Shown: positions 36,088-48,364, numbered from the stretch's first letter. The stretch is 64,000 bases of DNA from Stromatinia cepivora (GCA_014898415.1 RCTD01000007.1:62001-126000), one strand, 5' to 3'. The notes: generated by a model from the sequence alone, not told the origin. Numbers and translations: made by a program.

Positions 36088-39000
36088 ATGGCTCCAAAAT
36101 ATTTGAAGGTCTCTACGGGAGGCACAGGCTCGAAAAGTCCTGCGACTCCAACCGCCCATATGGCCACAACGACTGTAAAAGTTGGTGGTATGACGTGCGG
36201 GGCATGCACATCTGCGGTGGAATCAGGATTCAAAGGTGTGGATGGTATTGGAAATGTATCAGTGAGCTTGGTAATGGAAAGAGCTGTGATTATTCACGAC
36301 CCGGAAAGAGTATCGGCAGAGAAGATACAAGAAATCATCGATGATCGCGGCTTTGATGCAGAAGTACTGGCTACAGATTTACCATCTCCAATGTTCAACA
36401 GAAATGGACACATCGACGATGCCAGCGACATTTCCGACGACGAAGGTACAAAGAATGCACCCATAACTACATCAACGTTGGCTGTAGAGGGGATGACATG
36501 CGGGGCTTGCACATCAGCAGTAGAGGGGGGTTTCAAAGATGTGCCGGGCGTGAAGACTTTCAGTATATCATTACTGTCAGAGAGGGCGGTGGTCGAACAC
36601 GATACTACAATATTGAGTGCGGAACAAATTGCAGAAATGATTGAGGATAGAGGATTTGGGGCAACCATTGTCGAATCAAACACAGCTGCCCCTCCTTCAC
36701 GAACCCGCAAGTCGCGCCGCGATAGCTGTTCGAAGAATGAAAAGGTCGCCACAACTACTATTGCCATTGAGGGAATGACTTGCGGTGCCTGCACTTCTGC
36801 GGTGGAAGGAGGATTCAAGGATCTCGATGGCCTCATACAATTCAATATCAGTTTACTGGCAGAACGGGCTGTAGTCATCCATGACCCCTCCAAACTACTT
36901 GCTGAAAAGATTGCCGAGATTATCGAAGATAGAGGGTTCGATGCCAAGATTGTATCCACACAATTAGGTTCCGGTCAGCAGCCAGCAGCTACCACATCAC
37001 AGTTCAAGTTATTTGGAGTAGCGTCGGCTGCTGATGCAACAGCTTTAGAGTCCAAGCTTTCATCATTACCGGGTGTCAATTCTGCAACAGTGAGTCTTGC
37101 CAAAAATCGACTGACCATTTCCCATCAGCCAAACATTGCTGGGTTGCGAGCTCTAGTCGACCTCATCGAGTCTCAGGGTTACAATGCCTTGGTCGCCGAC
37201 AATGACGACAACAATGCCCAGCTAGAGTCTCTTGCAAAAACTAAAGAGATCACCGAGTGGCGTACAGCTTTCAGGACCTCTCTGAGCTTTGCAATCCCAG
37301 TCTTTTTAATCAGCATGGTGTTTCCCATGCTTATCCCCTTTTTGGATTTTGGAAGCTATGTTGTCTTTTCCCCAGGATTATACCTCGGTGATATTATTTG
37401 TTTAGTCCTTACGATACCCGTCCAATTTGGTATTGGAAAGCGGTTTTATATTTCTGCATACAAGTCTATGAAACATGGTTCACCTACGATGGACGTTCTA
37501 GTTGTTCTTGGGACGTCTGCCGCTTTCTTTTTCAGTATTGCAGCCATGATAGTTTCTATTCTCCTTCCCCCGCACACTCGACCAAGCACTATTTTCGACA
37601 CAAGCAGTATGCTTATTACTTTCATCACTTTGGGACGATTCCTTGAAAATCGAGCGAAGGGCCAAACCTCAAAAGCACTTTCTCGCCTCATGTCTTTGGC
37701 TCCTTCTATGGCAACTATTTATGCCGATCCAATTGCTGCAGAGAAGGCAGCTGAGGATTGGAATACAAATGAATCAAAAGCCGATCACTCTCAAGAGGGC
37801 AATGCTGCAGAAGAAAAGGTCATTCCCACTGAGCTTATACAAGTTGGTGATATTGTCATTCTCCGGCCTGGCGATAAGATTCCTGCTGATGGAACCGTCA
37901 CTCGAGGTGAGACCTATGTGGACGAAAGCATGGTTACTGGTGAGGCAATGCCGGTCTTAAAACGAAAGGGAAGTCTACTTATTGGAGGTACTGTGAATGG
38001 TGCTGGTAGAGTCGACTTTAGTGTCACACGTGCTGGTCGAGACACCCAATTGAGTCAAATTGTGAAGTTGGTGCAAGACGCACAGACAACACGGGCACCT
38101 ATTCAAAGACTCGCTGATACTATTGCCGGCTACTTTGTGCCGTGCATTCTTTGCTTGGGATTTCTCACATTCTCAATATGGATGGTTCTCAGTCATGTTC
38201 TCTCGCATCCACCAAAGATTTTCGTGGACGAAAAGAGTGGTGGGAAATTCATGGTTTGTGTCAAACTCTGTATCTCGGTTATTGTTTTTGCCTGTCCTTG
38301 CGCTTTGGGTCTTGCAACCCCCACTGCTGTGATGGTAGGAACTGGCGTAGGTGCAGAGAATGGAATTTTGGTCAAAGGTGGTGCTGCTCTTGAGACAGCT
38401 ACTAAGATTACGCAAGTTGTCCTTGACAAAACTGGCACAATTACAGAAGGCAAAATGAGCGTGGCCAAGATCAATTTGATTTCTAACTGGAAAGACAATG
38501 ATTCGCAGAAGAAACTCTGGTGGACAATTGTTGGTTTATCCGAAATGGGCAGTGAACATCCTATCGGTAAAGCTATACTCGCTGCTGCTAAAGAAGAACT
38601 TGGAGTGGGTTCCGATGGTACTATTGACGGGAGCATTGGCGATTTCGAAGCTGCTGTTGGGAGCGGTATTAGTGCCTTGGTTGAGCCGGCTATCAGCAAC
38701 AAACGTACTCGTCACAGAATCCTGGTAGGTAATGTTCGCTATCTCAAACAAAATAATGTATCTGTACCCCAAGATGCCATCGAGTCTTCCGAGGAAGCAA
38801 ACGTCAAAGCTGCCGGCTCATCTAAAACTTCATCAGCCGGGACAACCAACATTTTCATTGCCATTGATGGTTTTTACTCTGGTCACCTGTGTCTTGCCGA
38901 TACCGTAAAAGGTAGCGCCGTCGCAGCCATTGCAGCCCTTCATCGCATGGGCATCAAAACGGCTATCGTCACAGGTGATCAACGACCAACAGCTCTCGCA

Positions 39001-39633
39001 GTCGCACGCATCGTTGGCATACCTTCTGAAAATGTTCACGCAGGAGTGACCCCTGACCAAAAACAAGATATCATTCGCAAGTTCCAATCTCGCGGAGAAT
39101 GTGTTGCAATGGTAGGAGATGGAATCAATGATTCTCCTGCCCTCGCCACCGCAGATGTTGGTATTGCCATAGCTGGTGGTACTGATGTCGCCATGGAAGC
39201 AGCAGATGTTGTTCTCATGCGACCGAATGATCTCATGGATATTCCCGCGTCTATTCAACTTGCCCGTTCCATTTTCAATCGTATCAAGCTCAACCTAGGC
39301 TGGGCATGCGGTTATAATATCATTGGTCTTCCTTTCGCCATGGGTATCTTCTTACCTTTCGGATTCCATCTACATCCTATGGCAGCAGGCGCAGCAATGG
39401 CATTTAGTAGTGTAAGTGTAGTAGGCAGTAGTCTGCTATTGAAGTTCTGGAAGAGACCAAGGTGGATGGACGATGCATTATTAGAAGAAAAGGGACAATT
39501 AAGAAAGAAGGGTCACGGATGGGGCTTTGGGGGTTGGAGTGGAAAAGTTACGGATGCGTATAGAGCTGTTGTTGGAAGAACTGGACGGGATGAAGGGGGT
39601 TACGTACCTTTGAATACTCTTGAACCTGTTTAG
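36088..39633 (+). CDS. CCC2: copper-transporting P1B-type ATPase (Ccc2/ATP7 type)
   Basis: A single exon of 1181 residues. Three N-terminal heavy-metal-associated domains each carry GMTCGACTSAVE (about residues 34, 136 and 229). A fourth HMA-like segment (about 308-380, SQFKLFGV, LSSLPGVNSATVSLAKN) lacks the CxxC. Then come membrane helices, the TGEA phosphatase motif (about 617), the intramembrane CPC in FACPCALGLATP (about 735), the phosphorylated Asp in DKTGT (about 779), the SEHP motif (about 820) and GDGIND (about 1009). All catalytic motifs are intact. Ccc2-type pumps load Cu(I), delivered by the Atx1 chaperone, into the late Golgi lumen for cuproenzymes such as multicopper oxidases and laccases. 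In plant-pathogenic fungi orthologues support melanin and laccase maturation; that role is inferred here. Confidence 0.95.
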   Translation: MAPKYLKVSTGGTGSKSPATPTAHMATTTVKVGGMTCGACTSAVESGFKGVDGIGNVSVSLVMERAVIIHDPERVSAEKIQEIIDDRGFDAEVLATDLPSPMFNRNGHIDDASDISDDEGTKNAPITTSTLAVEGMTCGACTSAVEGGFKDVPGVKTFSISLLSERAVVEHDTTILSAEQIAEMIEDRGFGATIVESNTAAPPSRTRKSRRDSCSKNEKVATTTIAIEGMTCGACTSAVEGGFKDLDGLIQFNISLLAERAVVIHDPSKLLAEKIAEIIEDRGFDAKIVSTQLGSGQQPAATTSQFKLFGVASAADATALESKLSSLPGVNSATVSLAKNRLTISHQPNIAGLRALVDLIESQGYNALVADNDDNNAQLESLAKTKEITEWRTAFRTSLSFAIPVFLISMVFPMLIPFLDFGSYVVFSPGLYLGDIICLVLTIPVQFGIGKRFYISAYKSMKHGSPTMDVLVVLGTSAAFFFSIAAMIVSILLPPHTRPSTIFDTSSMLITFITLGRFLENRAKGQTSKALSRLMSLAPSMATIYADPIAAEKAAEDWNTNESKADHSQEGNAAEEKVIPTELIQVGDIVILRPGDKIPADGTVTRGETYVDESMVTGEAMPVLKRKGSLLIGGTVNGAGRVDFSVTRAGRDTQLSQIVKLVQDAQTTRAPIQRLADTIAGYFVPCILCLGFLTFSIWMVLSHVLSHPPKIFVDEKSGGKFMVCVKLCISVIVFACPCALGLATPTAVMVGTGVGAENGILVKGGAALETATKITQVVLDKTGTITEGKMSVAKINLISNWKDNDSQKKLWWTIVGLSEMGSEHPIGKAILAAAKEELGVGSDGTIDGSIGDFEAAVGSGISALVEPAISNKRTRHRILVGNVRYLKQNNVSVPQDAIESSEEANVKAAGSSKTSSAGTTNIFIAIDGFYSGHLCLADTVKGSAVAAIAALHRMGIKTAIVTGDQRPTALAVARIVGIPSENVHAGVTPDQKQDIIRKFQSRGECVAMVGDGINDSPALATADVGIAIAGGTDVAMEAADVVLMRPNDLMDIPASIQLARSIFNRIKLNLGWACGYNIIGLPFAMGIFLPFGFHLHPMAAGAAMAFSSVSVVGSSLLLKFWKRPRWMDDALLEEKGQLRKKGHGWGFGGWSGKVTDAYRAVVGRTGRDEGGYVPLNTLEPV

Positions 39634-41291
39634 GTTAGAGTTGGATATTGAATTAAAGTTTGTTGGTTTTCTTTTGCGATATATCCAGTTCTGTGTTGGA
39701 CTTTTTTATGAGTTTACCATCTAGATGTACTCGTTTGTGAGCACATGATGGTTGAAGCTATTTGTGCATTGTATGATTCTACTTTTCTTTCTTGGTCTAG
39801 ACCTAGATTTATAGGGAAATACAGGAGAATATAAGATTCAGAAGCCTATTTACTTCATGAATAACAAAATCGAACTGAAGTCACACAGGTTTCACAATAT
39901 TGATAATACGTCAATGTCTTCTACCTCAAGACTATTTCTATTGATAATGGCTCATATCTCATTCTTCTATTGGAGATTGGAGTCTGAAAAGATAGTGTTT
40001 TGTCAATACTTTGAACTTCAGATGGAAAAACTAATGTCCCCAAATCCATGAACATCCCATTCCTCTATTTCGTATCACGATTCTCTACATTTGCTCCCGA
40101 TCAAAATCTTATGGGTATACAAATAATCACACACGCAGTAGATGTATTTCCTTTTTCGTGTCACCTGCCTAGATACCTCATCTCTCCTGCACATATTCCG
40201 TATCCGCGGCACCCGGCATTGGCGATGTGGCACAGCAGATCCAAGACAGCCATCTGGCTGATATGTAAAAGCTTAAAAAACCACTTTCGTCGTCGCACGG
40301 AAACGCCTCCTCACGAAAATTGATTTGATTATTTTGATGGACCTGACACTTATCCCGTCAAGGCGTCTTCGCACCTTTTAGTTTCTGAGATGAGGATCTT
40401 AACGTGAACGCCCTCAGAAAATGCTTGATGTCAATATCGGTACTCGGAATTGTTTTTCGCCAGATCCCGGTTTGTTGGTAGGTTCGGAGGTGAGATTTTG
40501 GATTTGATGGAGATGGGAATGCAGTGAGAAGAAGAGATCCTTATAGGAGCGAACCAATTAAATGCATTAAACGATGGGTGAGATATCATAAATCGGTCTT
40601 CGTTAAGAGCGAACTTCCGAACTTCTTTTTTTTTTTGGTTGCATTTACTCGTGCTTGAATTAAATGTGATGACGAACTATATATATTATACATGGTGAGA
40701 TCTGCGGCTGAAATTGGGCTCGAAGAAGGTGAGGCCGTCAAATATGTAATTTGAAATTAGATTTTTTTTGGATTTTGCAGATGATGTTATTCATTGTCTC
40801 TTCAGTCTTGAATTCTTTTTAGCCGGTTGGTGATTATTGGTAAGGTTATGGACAAGAATAGGGTGGTGGAAAAGTGAGTGGGAAATATCGAATGTTGTGT
40901 ATTGAGGGGTAAGATGACTAGACCCAATTTCTGAGAATAGGAATACTTTTTATAAGATGTGGTAGTTCTACTCCATTATATCTTTTTTATCCCGTACTAC
41001 TTTGATTCTGGGTGATTGGAAGTTCTTTTGATGACTCTTATACATCCATCTCAGGCTGTTTGTCATTATCTTTTGTCACTGAGGTGAAATTTGTTATAAG
41101 TGCTCGGGATATAACATCCCTCATTTTCATTGTTGAACAAGAGTTTGAGTAACACAATTGTGTTGTTTGTGTCGCCCGGACGATAGGACTTGATAGTTTA
41201 AAAACTTCTTGAGAAAATATTTTCAAGGAAGAGATATCTTTGTGATCTTACAACATACAATCATTTTTTTCCTTCTTGATTGAGGGGTAAA
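39634..41291. other. intergenic, ATPase 3' side and 7TM gene promoter
   Basis: 1.66 kb with no supported gene. Open frames are short and without domains. Confidence 0.5.
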
Positions 41292-42615
41292 ATGGCTTCG
41301 AATACTACGAATGTAAGTTCTCTTTCTCCTTTTACCATCACATCATCACTCCCTTTCTTATATCTTCCTTTCACCATACTCTTCCACTGTTCTCCATGAT
41401 CCGCTCACCTTCTTCGAATCCGTTTTATTAATACCCTCCACCCAGATGTCACCACCCTATCCACAAAGAAACGCCATCATAGGCCTCACACCCACTCACA
41501 ACATCGACACCCCGCTCAGCACCATCTTCATGATCCTCTTCCTCTTCGCCGCCATAGTTCACATGACACTCCTCCAAATAAACTTCCGGCGCGGCCAAAA
41601 ATTCCTCATGTCCGGCATGGCCTTCGGCTTCTCCTTTTCCCGCGTCATCACCTGTATTCTGCGTATAGTCTGGGCCTCCTATCCTAGCAATATCAAACTC
41701 GCGCTCGCGGCTCAAGTCTTTGTTGCGGCGGGTACCATATTACTTTTCCTCATCAATATCATCTTCACAAGTCGATTGTTGAGAGCTTATCATGCGTGGG
41801 CTTGGAATCCATGGGTCCGGATTACTTTTCGAGCCGCGTATGTGAGTTTGTTTGTGGGGCTTATTGCGAATATTTCGGTTTTGGTGGAGAATTTCTTCAC
41901 GCTGGATGCGCATGTTTTGTGGATTGATCGTGTGGTGTTGTTGGTTGTTAGTACCTATTTTGCGGTTTATGCTTTTATGCCTATTCCGCTATTGGCTTTG
42001 AGACTCCTACTTCCCCCTAGATATCTGCTTAGGAAATCTACAGGTCGCAAACCGGTGGAGAAATTCGGAACCGGGAGATTTCGCACAAAGATTAGATTGG
42101 TACTCTTCGTGTCTGTTCTTCTTACTCTAGGAGCAGCTTTTAGAGCAGGTACGGCTTATAGACCGAGGGAAATTGAGGATCCGGCTTGGTATCATAATAA
42201 ATCTTGTTTTTATATTTTTTATTTTGGCATTGAGATTGTGGTACTCTATGTATATGCGGCGATGAGGGTGGATAGGAGATTTATTGTACCGAATGCGACG
42301 AAGGTGGAGGGAGATTTTAGGAAGGGGGGTGAGGGGGGAATGCCGGTTAAGGGGGAGGAGGGCGAGAGGAGTGTTAGATGGGAGTGGATGAGGGGTCGGA
42401 AGGGGGAATGGATGGAGTGGGAGGTTGAGGGAGAGGAGGGGGAAGAGGGCATTTTTTCGGATGGGGTTGGGGAGCAGAAGGGACGGAATGATGTGGAGGA
42501 GGGAGAGACGGAGACGGCGGTTGGTAGTAATGCTAGTGGAGGGGTCACACCGGAGGCTGTAGGAAGCAGAGAGAATGTGGACGTTGATGTTGATGTTGAG
42601 AAAGGTAACAAGTGA
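41292..42615 (+). CDS. fungal seven-helix membrane protein (DUF3112-like)
   Basis: A 21-nt first exon (41292-41312, MASNTTN) joins exon 41446-42615 to give 396 residues. The short first exon is supported by a good donor (GTAAGT) and acceptor (CCCAG); without it the protein would start MSPPYPQRN. About seven hydrophobic segments lie between residues 25 and 285, with LSTIFMILFLFAAIVHMTLL as the first and FYIFYFGIEIVVLYVYAAM as the last. Conserved-looking loops include GMAFGFSFSRVITCILRIVW and RPREIEDPAWYHNKSCFY. The topology and motifs resemble fungal DUF3112 proteins, sometimes labelled class-C-like GPCRs; the ligand is unknown. The cytoplasmic tail (about 290-396) is Glu/Gly/Arg-rich low-complexity sequence encoded by purine-rich DNA. 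Confidence 0.75.
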
Positions 42616-42752
42616 GACTATTAGCGTGAAATCAGGGGCTGCCAACAGGTCGCTAGACTGTACATAAGTAATAGCTATAGATAGATATAGGCATTGATCA
42701 ACAATGCCAATATGCTGATACACCAATGACAGAGAGTAATACGATACGTATG
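42616..42752. other. spacer left of inverted-repeat element
   Basis: Short spacer between the 7TM gene stop and the AT-rich element. Nothing else seen. Confidence 0.4.
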
Positions 42753-43250
42753 GGCTGCGCATAAATTATCCGCCATCCACGGATATCCGTGGATAATCTG
42801 CCCTGTGGATAATCCATTGAGGGTACTATTCATTTTGCGGGTTATCTATTGAGATTTTAAAATAATCTGTTTTGTATAGATTATTTATAGATTATTTATA
42901 GATTATTTATAGATAATCTATCAATTCATAAATAAATGAATATTTATAAATTATTCACAAATAATTTATGAATTGATAAATTATTTGTATAATTTATAAA
43001 GATTAATATAAAAATTAATATAATAATATAAGAATAATTTCAAAAATAAATGAATATTTATTAATTTATAAATTATTTACAGATTACTCATCAATCTATA
43101 AATAATAAATATCTATAAATATTCATAAATAATCTATCAATTATTTATGAATATCTATTCAGATTCTTTAATTATCCGTTTTGCGAATGGATTATTTATA
43201 GATTATTCACCAGAACCATTATCCGCCCCGCGGGTAACCGTTGCGCAGCC
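42753..43250. mobile_element. AT-rich element with terminal inverted repeats (MITE-like)
   Basis: A 498-bp block begins GGCTGCGCA and ends TGCGCAGCC, an exact 9-bp inverted pair. Allowing mismatches the ends stay similar for about 24 bases (GGCTGCGCA-N4-TTAnCCGC on both). The interior is over 80% AT and made of overlapping words such as TTTATAGATTA and TTATGAATTGATAAATTAT, many themselves palindromic. The ends are much richer in GC than the interior. No coding capacity. I could not find a clear target-site duplication. It is best read as a non-autonomous DNA element or its RIP-altered remains. Confidence 0.55.
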
Positions 43251-44831
43251 TAAGTATGTAGCATCCATCATGTAGCTAATTGATCTTTCACACCTCGTAT
43301 ACTTAACACCAGATCCGAACTTTCGAATTCGAAAATACTCATGGTGGGGGTTACAGATGAGGTATCGGTATTATGGTGTGTAATAATTGATATGTGGATG
43401 TGTCTAGCTTCTATTTCGGGATGGGTGGACGGGTATGGAGAGGGCTTAATCGAGTTCGAGTCCGGATGTCCGTGACTTGGTTTGGTGGTACTGGGTAGGT
43501 TTCTTTAGACTGGATTTTGGTAAGGGATAAACGTGGATGGGGAGGGGAGGGGATTTGAGGATTTCTGGATTTCTGGATGTAAGATTTGATTATCTAGGTT
43601 CTATATATATGAAAGTTATGTAACATCATGGCTATTCTGAATTGTTATACATGTGGAAGTGAAGGCGTATAGCTATTTGTAGCGTTGAAGTGTCTTGCTT
43701 TCGGACGGATAGTAACCTTAGATTTCGATAGCGCAGACCTAGTCTATGCTTGTTATATATAACTAGGTAGGGTTCTGGATAATTTTGCTGGAGATGGAGA
43801 TGGTGTTATTGAAACAGAAACACTTGTTGTTTCCTTGATTTTATGGTGAAGAGCAGGTGTAGATAACATACTGATTTCCAAAACATTTGGGGATGTAATT
43901 GTGATTGAGTATAAGTATGTCCAAATTACCAAGCAAATTTTCCACATTTCCATGTGACCAAGCTTTGATTTTCAGACCTCCCTACCCCTGAGACTGTGGT
44001 AACGGCTGTTGGGAGCCTGACGCGCAAAGTTGTATGGGGAAAAATGACATGTGAGCTTGATCTTTGTGCGATATATCGGTTGCTCTTGAGTGTCTCGAAG
44101 ACCGTTGGGATGGAGAGGTAGTTGTTGTAAGGAGTCTGTGTGGGGCAGACGGTACTATAAGAAGCGAACATATGTTCTTGGCGATCTCTCCCCTTAATCT
44201 GGTAATTTGAGTTTACCGATAGGTTGGAATCTCTGGAGTAGATTTGTACTCGCGGTAAACTTTCTGAGATGAGAAGCTAAATTAACTCGTTGAGGAAAGT
44301 GACATATATCTGTTGTCAATCAGAATTGTTGCTAGCACTAGAAGTACGACCGTTGTTGGTCGTTTGCAGATATACCAGGTATATGAAGAGTTACCGGTAT
44401 GTGAATAGCAATAGGGCATTCGTTTCTCCCAGGGAAGGATGTAAAATCCTGCAACGATGACATTAATGTGTTTCGAGGGCAACAACAACCACAAAGAAGA
44501 AGATATACAATTTTGCAGGAGCTGGAATATGCTGTACGACTTTGGGTTGCTGGGGGAGGCTGTCACGTGCGACGGAACAATAAAAACGGGTTGTCGTTTT
44601 AGCTTATGACGTTTTTAGCCATGCATCCTTGCATTATTTTATGCATCCAAGATCCTCAAAGCCAACGAGATGTGTGACAAAGCTTCACTTATAACCTTAA
44701 GTTTACTACAGAACATCGCTTTGAACATACAAACATACATACGATTATATTAAATATCAATATATGGTTATACTTTGAATTATAACTTCATTCCTGCTGA
44801 AATCCTCTGTTGATCTACACTCTTCAAAATA
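43251..44831. other. intergenic upstream of RMD1-like gene
   Basis: 1.6 kb without a supported gene; short frames only. The AT-rich last 130 bases are likely the promoter and leader of the next gene. Confidence 0.5.
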
Positions 44832-46715
44832 ATGACAAGTCCGGCTGGAAAACGCGGACCATCACTCTTGGTATGAGCGAAGCCAAACATTAAATTCCGA
44901 TTGACAAATAATTACATTTTTTTTCTAATTCTGTCTTAGGTTACCGATTCTCGGGAACGACAACGCTCTTCCATAGCTCGAATTAATTCCCAGCGACCAA
45001 ATGTTAATGGCTCGAATGCGCCCAGACCAACAAGATTCATATCCGTAGATAATGTTTTACAATATGCCTCTCAAATCCCATCAGGTCAAGCTCGAGGACC
45101 ACCAGGACGCAGACCTCAGGCCTCAGATCAAAGTCGCGCAAGTGGTCCAATATCGGCACGGATTGCACAACAGAATGTTCCAGGTCGGAGTACAAAGACT
45201 AGCGAAAAACTGGTCCTGATTCCAGATACGTTAGATGAAAAGAATGATTCTGATACGGACGATATTCTTGGTGCCGATAGCGAACCGCGATTCGATGGTG
45301 ATGCGGGACCTCCGACAGATGCCGAAAGGGATATACTAAAGAAGAGGGGTGGTATACGAGGAAAGAGTTATGCGGAGCGATTACCCAAGGCGAGGAGAGC
45401 AAATGAGTTGGCTAGGGTTACTGCATATTGCACCGCGCAAGCATACAAAACGAAGGATACGGCTACGTTTGTTAAGGAAAGACACGGGGCTAAGACAAAG
45501 TTATACGATGATTGTCTCTATACAGTTTACCATTTACCTTTATTACCGGGTACCGAGGGATTCAGAGTAAGAAGTAGTCCGGTTCTAAAAAGTCCAGGTG
45601 GAAAAGCGGTGTTGGATGAAGAGATAGAGAGGAGTGAGAACAGAGACTATCATGAGGGATATTTCGAGGATACGGATACATACGGTGTAAGGGGAGGGGA
45701 GGATAGTCCACGAAATGAAAGCGACGAGGACAGAATCAGAAGAGAAGCAGAAGCCCGAAGAGGTAGAGAGGAAACTCATGTTTTTGAACAAGGCAAAAGA
45801 GCAGACAGTCCAAACAGAGTCGCACCGGATGCGACAACTTTCGCAGAGATGTTTGTCTTCTCATATGGGGTGGTGGTGTTTTGGAATTTTACCGAGCATC
45901 AGGAAAAAGATATTCTTGCCGACTTTGCATTTGCGGCACACAACACAGATGTGTCACTTGTTGTCCGACCTCAAGAAGAAGAAGATCTCGAAACGGAAGA
46001 GCTTCATTTTGAGTATAATTCTTTCGTTGACAGACCTCGAATTTTCAATGATATGATTACCTTGAGGAGTGGTGATCATATGATTAAGTTGGCAATGAGT
46101 CACGCCATTGCCCAAAGTACGAAGTTGAGCTTCTTTGAGGAGCGAATGTCACAGACTATGCTGAGTGCAGAACATGTTCCTAAGCACTTGGCTTTGACGG
46201 GTCAGCTTGGTATGTCTCGTAAAGAAATTCTTAAGATTCTTGGTCGTCTGTTCAAGAGTAGGGTTGATGTCAACCTTTGTAAGTTGTTCCAACCTTGTGC
46301 ATAACTCCCTACTGATATCCGGGCAGCATCAAATATTCTCGATGTTCCCAGCTTCTTTTGGGATTCAGAACCCACGTTACATCCACTCTATGAAGCTATT
46401 CGAGAGTATTTAGAGATTGGTCCACGTATCACGACGCTCAATGAACGTTGTAGAGTTTTCTTGGACTTGGCAGAAGTTTTAAGTGACAATATCGCAGATA
46501 CAAAGATGAGCACAATCACATGGATTGTCATCATTTTGATCATCATTAGTATAGCTGTCACAGTCACAGAAGTAGGCTTAAGATTTATAATATTAGAAAA
46601 GGCAGGTGGAGGAAACCCTGCGATGGCATCTACGGATAGGAATTGGTCGCGATTCGATTTTAATGCTCCACAGTTGGAAGCAATATGTGGTGTTGGAAGG
46701 TTTGCGGAGCTCTGA
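44832..46715 (+). CDS. RMD1: Rmd1/RMND1 family membrane protein (DUF155)
   Basis: Three exons (44832-44870, 44940-46278, 46327-46715) give 588 residues. The N-terminal 200 residues are polar and probably disordered (Arg/Pro/Ser-rich). The DUF155 domain follows with VTAYCTAQAYKTK near its start, FVFSYGVVVFWNFTEHQEKD, then IAQSTKLSFFEERM. A single transmembrane helix near the end (STITWIVIILIIISIAVTVT, about residue 535) is the usual family layout. Yeast Rmd1 and Rmd8 are needed for sporulation; the mitochondrial relative RMND1 supports mitochondrial translation. No mitochondrial presequence is evident here, so I favour the Rmd1/Rmd8 branch. The middle insert (about 270-320) is acidic and variable. 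Confidence 0.85.
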
Positions 46716-48139
46716 GAGTTGGCTGTAATTATTGCATCTTGGCTAGACTTACTTCTTTCTGTATACTTCCAGGCTTGGGGCATGGGGAGCGTATGGAATG
46801 GGAGTTTATAATGTGCTTGTAGATATTGCACAATGATAATGAGCGTTCATTTCAATTAGAGGATTAGTTTAGAACTATTCCCAAAGCTTCATTATAAAGT
46901 TTTTTAATAGATTAATTAATTAATACACTCTATGCTACTAGAAAATCATGCACCAATCGCTGCTCCCTCGTTGCTGCAAACGATTCGTTCCTTCTCATTC
47001 ACGGATCCTGTTGCTTCTCCCAGTGGGTCACTACTCGCGACTTGAAGAATTTCTCGCCTTCATGAAGTATCGTGATGGCGACGCCTCTATCTCACCTGTG
47101 ATTATTTGCTCTGTCTATTTACCTTCTATTGTTCACTTACTGTATCAGTCTTGGTAAATACCGTGAGTTTCTAGAAAGTTTCATGCAATTAGTCCTTGTT
47201 GCTCCCATAGATGACTCACTAGTCCTTTATTGTTGATTACCTCTTTCAAAAGATTCTCATCTCGGTAGGAGTGTTGTTCTTTGAGAGGATGTGGGTTTTG
47301 TTGTATGAGAAGGAGGAACTGTTGTATGAGAGGGAAAGACCGTTGTTTGAATAGATCGATGATGAGAGATCAAGTTTGAGCCATTGGAAGGTGGACCGAG
47401 AGTAAGGCTTCTCTCTTTTACTAAGTACCACATAATTTCCATGGCCGTTGTAGCTGCCTAGTTTCAATGATATTAGATGTCTTTTTCTTTAGTTTGATAT
47501 CGATAGGCCATACCAGAAGATAAAAGAATAGAAGTTTCCAGTTGTCAGCCCTTCAAAACTAGTCGTTTCTTCCCATTCCCACTCCGATTGTCCACGAATA
47601 ACTTCGTCAATGCGTGGAAACACCTAGACTCACTACATAATCAATCATAGTATCGGCAGCAGTATGTGAAAACAGCAGATTTGATTTATTCAACTATCTT
47701 TTCAATATCTTCGGGGGTGTGCGGTGTATCCTCGTACAAAATGCAAAGACTCCTCACCATGCCCGCACATATTCGCCGATAAGACCATGTCCATGAATCA
47801 TCAGCTATCATATCCATGCGAAGGGACGTTTCCGAGCACACCATCATGGTGGGTCGCCCTTAGCACAGTACCACCCTCACCTTTCGACCAGTCTTTGCAC
47901 GTCCCAATAACTGAAAGAGAATATATGCAGGATGGAGGGTTGAATCGAGCGAGTCGTCCCATGATTTAGATGAGGCGGCGGGTTACTGAAAAGAAATGTC
48001 GCAGATGAGAATGAACGACGCCCCTGACTGATTTTCCGAACACGAATTAGCAATGCATACCCAGATCCCTACCCATGATAATTATACTCTAGAAGGCAAT
48101 GACTACCAAGATCCCACTCCACCCCACACTGTTCTGCCT
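46716..48139. other. intergenic
   Basis: No supported gene. Small frames at 46.9-47.2 and 47.7-48.0 kb have no recognisable features. An imperfect repeat of TTGTATGAGA lies at about 47292-47333. Confidence 0.45.
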
Positions 48140-48364
48140 CTACTTTTTCTTTGCAGCAAACTCCTTAGCTTTCCTATACTTATGATCTGGATGCTTATAG
48201 CCGCATTCTTTGCAATGATCGGTGACCTTGAGGAAATGTTTTTTACTGGCACACTTTGGGTTTTGGCACAAAGTCTGATGGATCTTGCAGTGTGCGAATT
48301 TTCCCTTAAATCGGTGCCGGCAGCCTCCCCGTCCCGCCATAGGACAATGATGTACTTTTACCAT
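48140..48364 (-). CDS. small Cys/His-rich protein, putative zinc binder
   Basis: 74 residues starting at the ATG at 48364 (MVKVHHCPMAGRGGCRHRF). An in-frame ATG at 48529 would add 55 unconserved, Ser/Thr-rich residues, so I prefer the inner start. It has eight Cys: CPMAGRGGC, then CKIHQTLCQNPKC, then a spacer, then CKECGYKHPDHK, and a Lys-rich end (KAKEFAAKKK). The C-x2-H-x3-C-x4-C block followed by C-x2-C could fold around one or two zinc ions. I know similar fungal mini-proteins only as uncharacterised. The same block (CSAHMTLCKNDSC) occurs in the broken small ORF at 52.3-52.6 kb on the other side of the tandem kinase gene. Confidence 0.6.
   Translation of the reverse strand: MVKVHHCPMAGRGGCRHRFKGKFAHCKIHQTLCQNPKCASKKHFLKVTDHCKECGYKHPDHKYRKAKEFAAKKK

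Noticed and set aside
37446..38702. Several antisense frames opposite the copper ATPase
   Set aside because: The sense frame carries all P-type ATPase motifs; the antisense frames are overlapping shadows.
42127..42762. 211-residue frame opposite the 7TM gene
   Set aside because: Antisense to purine-rich low-complexity coding DNA; Pro/Ser/Leu-rich with no conserved motif.
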